A stretch of 23,242 nucleotides of DNA from contig JAAAKB020044956.1 in NCBI GenBank assembly GCA_010014835.2, forward strand, positions 1 to 23,242, written 5' to 3'. The position numbers and the translations under genes are program-made. Shown piece by piece: positions 18,070-23,242 of this stretch. The DNA comes from Apostichopus leukothele (Eukaryota; Echinodermata; Holothuroidea; Aspidochirotida; Stichopodidae). The first letter of the stretch is position 1, and each line of letters opens with the position of its first letter. The notes under the pieces are model-generated. The model saw only the letters and a program-made list of their open reading frames with translations. It did not search any database and was not told where the DNA came from.

Positions 18070-18161
18070 ATCATGCAGATGCGACTTTTCAACAACATTT
18101 TACATGGGTAATAAAAAAAAGTACAGTGGTTTAGTGTCTAAGTACAATGTAAGATACAGTA

Positions 18162-18347
18162 ATGCCTTCCCTTCTTTCTCATATCTCTTGGGAAATTGCA
18201 CATGAAGAATATAATCTAAGAAATCCATCATTTCTCAAAAAGCCAAGGCTTTTTGGTCTATATGCCCGTCAACAAAATAATCTGTTTGGAGGTAATGCCC
18301 GTGCTACCTGTTACAATCTACATCAAACACTCGGTACATTATCATGA
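18162..18347 (+). CDS. Unrecognised 61-codon ORF, doubtful
   Basis: An ATG at 18162 opens 61 codons beginning MPSLLSHISWEIAHEEYNLR and containing RLFGLYARQQNNLFGGNAR. It carries a perfect 8-bp hairpin inside the coding frame (18237-18254). No motif, splice site or promoter supports it. It may be part of a decayed mobile element, but I recognise no such family. Confidence 0.13.
   Translation: MPSLLSHISWEIAHEEYNLRNPSFLKKPRLFGLYARQQNNLFGGNARATCYNLHQTLGTLS
18237..18254. other. Perfect hairpin, 8-bp stem
   Basis: AAAAAGCC and GGCTTTTT are exact reverse complements around an AA loop. It ends in a T run, so on the plus strand it resembles a simple stem-plus-U terminator shape. That has no known role in this context. 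Confidence 0.4.
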
Positions 18348-18492
18348 TGAGTTACACAGAGTAAACACAATTAAGACTTCAAGTGAAGGACAATTCTTGA
18401 AAAATGAAGCAATTATTTTTAGGCCTTCAGCATAAACAGAGAACTGAGGAGTGGTCAAGAAAGTTAAGTTCAACACTAAAGCAAATGAAAAA

Positions 18493-18519
18493 TGTATATA
18501 TATATATTTATATATATAG
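18493..18519. repeat. (AT)n microsatellite
   Basis: TATA dinucleotide run with one interruption. Similar short (AT)n tracts occur at 5759-5771, 15759-15775 and 21844-21867. Confidence 0.85.
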
Positions 18520-18562
18520 TTATAGATGACTTAATGCCTGCCAATCGCTTGGAGAATCTGGA

Positions 18563-18869
18563 CTGGTATGAACCAGACACACAAGTTTGTTAGCAACTAA
18601 CGCCCTGTGAGACCGTTTTTGACTCCTGATTGCTCCTTCTAGTGTTATGTTTTGATTTTTTTGAGCACAACTAGAATGTTTTAGTGTCCTTGTGCTTCAG
18701 GTGAGCCTGAACGCATATAGATTATAGGCTCTGTAGCCATATTGCTCAATCGCGTGTCCGTTATATTACAGGCACTAGTTGTGCGACATTCGTAGTTAAT
18801 CGCACAGTGCAGTACACTGTGTGTGATAGGTTCGATAGTAATAGTATACTGTGTAGTATAGTATACTGT
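18563..18869. other. Hairpin-rich stretch
   Basis: Three short stems cluster here: CTGGT/ACCAG around ATGA (18563-18576), GTTAG/CTAAC around CAA (18589-18601), and CACAGTG/CACTGTG around CAGTA (18803-18821, extendable to nine pairs with one G-T wobble). A 10-base direct repeat AGTATACTGT lies at 18843 and 18860. The stretch is more CpG-rich than its flanks and has donor-like (AG|GTGAGC near 18701) and acceptor-like (ttatattacag near 18772) signals. No known structured RNA is recognised. Confidence 0.35.
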
Positions 18870-19470
18870 TGGCTAGGCCTTCAACACAGTCATATGTCGC
18901 GTTGATGCAGGTTGATTTTAGCTGATTAGTTCGTAATTAATTAACTTTTTGGCTTCAAACTTTCTGAGTGTATTTAGTAATATCTCAAGAATCATTTTGC
19001 AGAGTATGAGGGGAGTTTTGTCGTGTGTCCCCCTACCTTCAACATGGACATAGTAAAATGAAATAGAAATGTGCTAAGAGTATGATATGATACGCTTTGG
19101 AATAATATATAATCAATTTTAGTCTCTTAATAAAGATTTTTTAGATACTGTCATGGGTGTAAAAAATGTAAATATTTTCTTATCTGTTGATTTATTTTCA
19201 TTTGTCCAAAGGTAGAAAAGAATTTGTCAACAAAACTGCTTATCTACTATAAACACTGAATAAGCCAGCCATGTGTATGTAAATATTACAAAATGTGTTA
19301 CTGTTGTTAGAGAGAGAGGGGAAAGGGAAGACGTGATGAGAAGAGGGGGGTAATGTTATCATCGGAATTTATCTTTTATCCTTGAAAGAAAGTGTTTATG
19401 ATTTGCAAATTGTTGTCAATATGGAGGATCATGCATTGCAATAGTGGTAATTCCATTGTGGGTTGCATAA
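18870..19470. other. No supported gene
   Basis: This is AT-rich DNA containing one purine tract (about 19308-19351, GA-rich with a run of six Gs). Nothing else stands out. Confidence 0.55.
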
Positions 19471-19508
19471 TTTTTAAATTTGAAAGAAATTTTTAAATTT
19501 TAAAGAAA
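19471..19508 (+). repeat. Short tandem duplication, about 19-bp unit
   Basis: Two near-identical units of the form tttttaaatttgaaagaaa and tttttaaattttaaagaaa lie side by side, differing at one position. It is low-complexity AT sequence. Confidence 0.65.
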
Positions 19509-20110
19509 ACAAATTATTGTTTCATGTCAGCCCCAAGGTGCCTGTTATTCCAAGAGATTCCTATTCTAACTACTCTTTTTATGACAATCGTTGTAGGACC
19601 GGCAATCTATATAACACACAAATAATTAGAATAAAACATGGCGGACAAACTCATATATCACAAATATTCTCAAATTTATGCCTTAAACAATATAAGCCTT
19701 CAGCTTCCAATATGAGCCCAAGATTATTAATATTAAGATAAAATATGGATTAAACAACCAAATCTTGCTGCTACAGTTGTGCTAATATCACCTATAGAAA
19801 TAGTTTAATTGTTCAAGCTAGCATGCAGCCAACATCCATGTCAATTATCACAAAGACATCATACACTATATGTAAAATACCCTACAGTCTAGGTACTTAA
19901 CACTGTACATTATCGGCCCCTGCAAACAGACAACACTAAGTAAACATTTACCTCTGCTTTTAATATATGCCTACAGAAGAAATGTACTGTTAATAAAAGA
20001 AAGTTTCTATGGGAACACTGCATCATTTTAAAATTTATTTTTAGCCACAGGCTTTATAGTGCCAACACTCTAAACAAATAGGATATATGTCTACTTTTCT
20101 TACTTCATTT
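19509..20110. other. No supported gene
   Basis: This is AT-rich DNA. A 74-codon plus frame (19517-19741) starts without ATG and has no motif. An ATGGCGG at about 19639-19645 resembles the YY1-type core, but no CpG islet accompanies it. Confidence 0.55.
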
Positions 20111-20487
20111 AGGGGGGAGGGGTGGAGAGAAGGGGGGAAAGGGGAGGAGAAGGTGGTATTATGCACATGTGCATTTATAAAGTTAACTAGTCATTTTCAA
20201 TTGTGACATATACGTTGTTGCTTCAAAGCACTGCAATCCATTTTTAATAATTGTATTTATTGATAGCATTTTTAATTTGATATTAAGATATATGTCTTGC
20301 ATAATTGTTATTGTTTTTAGGTGGGGTGGGGGAGATATTCTACACATGACCATTCATATAGTCATATTCATCTATACTTGTGACATGTGCAATGTTGTAT
20401 TAAAGCACTTGAATCCATAATTATTTAAATTGTAATTTTAATGGTAACATTATAAATTTGATAACACAATCTGCAAAGTGTCCACTT
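20111..20487 (+). repeat. Diverged duplication, 177-bp offset, each copy led by a G-rich tract
   Basis: Copy A (about 20112-20296) and copy B (about 20321-20473) align with an offset of about 177. Each begins with a G-rich tract (A: 20112-20155; B: 20321-20334). Each continues with CACATG-like sequence, then TTGTGACATRTRC, then a TTGTTG/GTTGTA word, then AAAGCACT.GAATCCAT or a near match, and ends AATTTGATA. The copies are moderately diverged with small indels. The G tract of copy A has four runs of four or more Gs and can form a quadruplex. Confidence 0.6.
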
Positions 20488-22149
20488 TTTACAAGAACAC
20501 ATTCAAAATGATGGTAATATATTTAATGTAAAAATATTCATAGCAACAAACACAAAACAAGATAAAATGTTGACAGTTTATCCAATTTACTAAAGTTAAT
20601 GCTGATAGGTATGCCCATTATGATCTCTGCAGTAATGATTTCTACAAGTATTTCAATAGGCTGTTTTTATGTTAGAAAGCTAGTTAGAAGATGTTACTGT
20701 ATATTTTTTTGTTATCAAGGTAGGAGATTTAACCTTGAAGTGTGCGGCTTGGGAGGAGAGGAGAGGGAGACAATTGCATTGATAACTGTCACACAAGAAT
20801 ATGTCACTAAGAAACTTAGAAGAGATAGAGAGAGAAAATATTAAAGGAAATTCGAGGGGAATTTTACAAATGTTACATTAGTCGTTTCAAGCTGGTTGAG
20901 ATTATATCTGTATACTTTTAGTTGGACTATTAATTAACCAGGACCAGGCAAAGCTCTGGTTTGGACTTTACTATGACACTGTAGTTATTTCATCAAATAT
21001 TCTCTAATTTGTGTGTGACAGGCAAGGCATTAGTTTCTTTACCTGAGTGCCCAAATTAACTGACAAATGAGAACTTTTGTAGCATGAATGTGAGAGGAAA
21101 TGCTGTCTTGTTTGCTGTTTGTATGCTTATATCCTTAAAGGAGACGGCTGTGCATGACTCTGATAAAAGATGTGTATCAGTGTATCAGTGTTACCCTGTC
21201 TTAAAGTCATATACAGAAAAAATGCAAGGTTATCAAGCAATTTAACCATGCATACTCAAAATGTATTGCATATATGGATCAATCTTGTAGCAAGCTGTCA
21301 GTGTATACTTGCATGGACTTTTAAGTTCATTATTATAATAATACATTCATATCACATGACCATGTATATATAGCTATTACAGTAATTGCTTACTGCTACT
21401 GTTGGTGGTAACCAGAAGGCTGGTGCTTAAATCCCTATAGCAACCCCCTTATGGAACATACATCATTGGGGCTAAATTTCAACACCCTGCATCCCAATAT
21501 GACAACATCCAAAATCACATAATATGGTGGTGCAAATTTAAATATTGTTTACTTTTGGGTTGGTAAAGAAGATACTTAATCATTGAGAGCTTTTGATTTT
21601 GTAAATATATTGAGTAAATATTTACAAACTTACTAACTACTTGACCATGTGAAGTAAATGTATACCGCTCTCCCTTGCAATCACTTTGATTCGATAACTG
21701 GCCAATATATCACAAGTAACACTTAAAGGGTCTTGTTGCTTTTGAAATCATCTTGCAATCAAACCATTGTCTTGGTGAAGCATTGTTGTTGTATAACCAG
21801 CACTAATTATGAGGTTATTTTATAAATAAATCTCTATCTCTATTGTATATATATATTTATTATATACTGTTCAGGACTCTTCCAAAATCAGGAAGCTCTA
21901 TTAATAATCATTTCATATACCAACAATATATCCGTAGAGAGACCCTTAGTTCTTCAACGGGCCTGATGTACCCTCAAAAATCTGTAATCTGCGAGCATGC
22001 ACGTTTCATACACATAAAACCCTAACATTATACTCTACAATAAACTATAGAGACCTTTTAGCTGTTAATAAATGATAAGATATTATATGTGTGTATTTCA
22101 TAAATGTGATTTTTATTACATATCATGTCATTTATATATATTTGTTGCA
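20488..22149. other. AT-rich stretch, no supported gene
   Basis: The few open frames here (20599-20844, 21170-21373, 21843-22025) have no recognisable motif. The first ends in a GAGA-rich purine tract. A short repeat (gtatcagt twice, about 21175-21190) and an (AT)n tract (21844-21867) are present. Nothing else was seen. Confidence 0.55.
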
Positions 22150-22195
22150 GGGAGGAGGGGGAGGGAGAGGTGAGAAGGGAAGAGAAGGGGAGGGG
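22150..22195 (+). other. Homopurine G-rich tract, quadruplex/triplex-prone
   Basis: About 46 bases, all purine except one T at 22171, with six runs of three to five Gs. It follows a T-rich tract ending ttgttgcag that resembles a splice acceptor. A C-rich counterpart at 22294-22317 gives four G runs on the minus strand. Confidence 0.6.
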
Positions 22196-22199
22196 AACA

Positions 22200-23035
22200 T
22201 TGGCTTCAAGAGTCATGGTAAAATGTGTCACTGGACCTTTTTTTCATTTTGCCTTAAAAGTATATTTTGAAAATGAGTAAAAATTATTTTCATCCCTTTT
22301 GTCCCCCTCCCCTTCCCACAACTTGTCAGGGCAGTGGGGAAGCTTTTAGTAGTAAGATTAGCAATATGTGCTCACAACTTCAAATAATTAGCAGTCTTTA
22401 ATTACTTTGTATTACAATTTTGTTCCTCTCTGAAATCATATCTGCACATTTATCCTATACTATTGTAAACTAGTTATGGTACACATGCTTTATCTGCACA
22501 AGAAAATGGAAAGAAATCTTGCTGTATCAAACATCGTGTCAAGTCAGATTTTGATAAACAGACAGACAAATGACAAACACAAAAGTATTTTACACCTCTT
22601 TCTGCAGTCAGTATTAGGTCACTTCCACTTTGTGGAAATTCCTAAAGAACAGTTTACACCTTTGGTGTGAAATGTGCAATAAATAAACATTACATCCAGC
22701 ACAACGTGCTTGTCATAGCATTATAAGCTATTGCGTACAAATTCTATGCTGAACTAGATTATTATAGTTGTTGTATGATTTTTATTTCAGACTTTGTAAC
22801 TTCCTCTTCAGGAATGGAAATTATTTTCATGTACTGTCCATCATATATAGCATTTAAAATAATCGGATATGTGTCTTTACAATATGCCTCTAGAAATCTT
22901 GCCAAAAAATTAAAGAACATCTATAAAAAGTTTTAATTATATGATATAAACACATATCTCTATTATAATACTGCCCTCTTATATAGCGTTGAAACTTGTG
23001 TCCTGCCCAGTATTTGTGAGAATCTGCTGCGGTTA
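22200..23035. other. AT-rich stretch, no supported gene
   Basis: The only structure is the C-rich tract at 22294-22317. A strong acceptor-like site (gatttttatttcag, ending 22790) is followed by a frame of about 20 codons with no donor. A 64-codon plus frame (22476-22670) lacks motifs. The phrase ggatatgtgtct near 22865 resembles ggatatatgtct near 20083, suggesting further scattered copies of the 20-kb repeat family. Confidence 0.5.
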
Positions 23036-23099
23036 AATCGAGTATCATCCGCAGGCCTTGGGATGGTAGATTCGGAAGGAAGGAAAAGGGCCGACGTTA

Positions 23100-23111
23100 A
23101 CCCCAAGGGGT
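23100..23111. other. Short hairpin ACCCC/GGGGT in GC-richer segment
   Basis: ACCCC and GGGGT flank an AA loop inside a GC-richer stretch (23030-23140) that differs from the AT-rich DNA to its left. It may be part of an interspersed repeat, but no family is recognised. Confidence 0.3.
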
Positions 23112-23210
23112 CATTGAGGAGGGCTGGAGCAGTGCAAAAATGTTGACAACTTTTATAAGCTTATTAGTATGGAACGCGAAAAGGGCAAACTTATTTCGTT
23201 GCTAAGTTTA

Positions 23211-23242
23211 ACGTAAGTTTAGACAACGACGTAAGTTTAGAC
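23211..23242 (+). repeat. 18-bp tandem repeat running off the window end
   Basis: The unit acgtaagtttagacaacg occurs once in full (23211-23228). The first 14 bases of a second copy follow before the sequence ends. A degenerate precursor (gttgctaagttta) lies just upstream. Each copy contains GTAAGT, the consensus splice donor. The array probably continues beyond the window. Confidence 0.55.

Noticed and set aside
22789-22860. Exon after the acceptor near 22790
   Set aside because: Only about 20 codons are open, with no donor and no recognisable peptide.
1-23242. CRISPR arrays, bacterial operons, rRNA genes, intact reverse transcriptase or transposase
   Set aside because: I looked for regular short repeats with spacers, long ORFs and polymerase-type catalytic motifs on both strands, and found none.

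Overview
This window looks like non-coding-rich nuclear DNA of a multicellular animal. It is AT-rich (about one third GC by eye). Its longest open frame is only 103 codons. It carries many microsatellites, homopolymer runs and diverged tandem repeats, and CpG is sparse except in a few short clusters. Nothing looks bacterial: there are no gene-dense operons and no long ORFs. The mix of G/purine tracts, A/T microsatellites and short CpG-rich islets would fit a marine invertebrate such as an echinoderm, hemichordate or mollusc. That placement is an impression, not a demonstration.

Layout: 1-158 is an almost pure poly-G tract. 159-3600 is AT-rich DNA holding a CpG-richer patch (about 1500-1850) with a probable broken fragment of a rhodopsin-like receptor (TM1 'GNVL' motif). 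3611-3712 is a short structured element with two strong hairpins that ends in a CATA microsatellite, so it resembles a SINE tail. 4521-4975 is a four-copy tandem repeat of about 121 bp. 5953-5977 holds paired AP-1/MARE-type sites. The best gene call is a minus-strand first coding exon at 6728-6808, with a consensus splice donor and a CpG-rich presumed promoter behind it (6840-7150).

7.2-11.4 kb is mostly featureless, with a poly-A run, small unrecognised ORFs and a strong minus-strand G-quadruplex motif (10449-10481). Two further CpG islets (11404-11550 and 13020-13220) each sit next to a candidate minus-strand first exon. Two plus-strand segments (12117-12301 and 13659-13795) look like internal or terminal exons by splice signals and open frame.

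13.4-16.8 kb contains a cluster of a short motif, a GTAT-type microsatellite, a perfect CRE followed by a 44-45 bp tandem repeat, and an A-rich strand-skewed block. At 17231-17287 there is an exact three-copy 19-bp array containing six nuclear-receptor half-sites spaced 4-3-4-3-4. 17.9-18.9 kb holds unrecognised ORFs and several short hairpins. 19.3-22.4 kb contains repeated purine/G tracts and a diverged duplication with a 177 bp offset. The window ends inside what appears to be an 18-bp tandem repeat.

No complete gene, tRNA, rRNA, CRISPR array or intact transposon could be supported. The gene evidence is limited to isolated candidate exons whose products I do not recognise, so I cannot describe a working pathway. 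The most distinctive signal is the nuclear-receptor half-site array.
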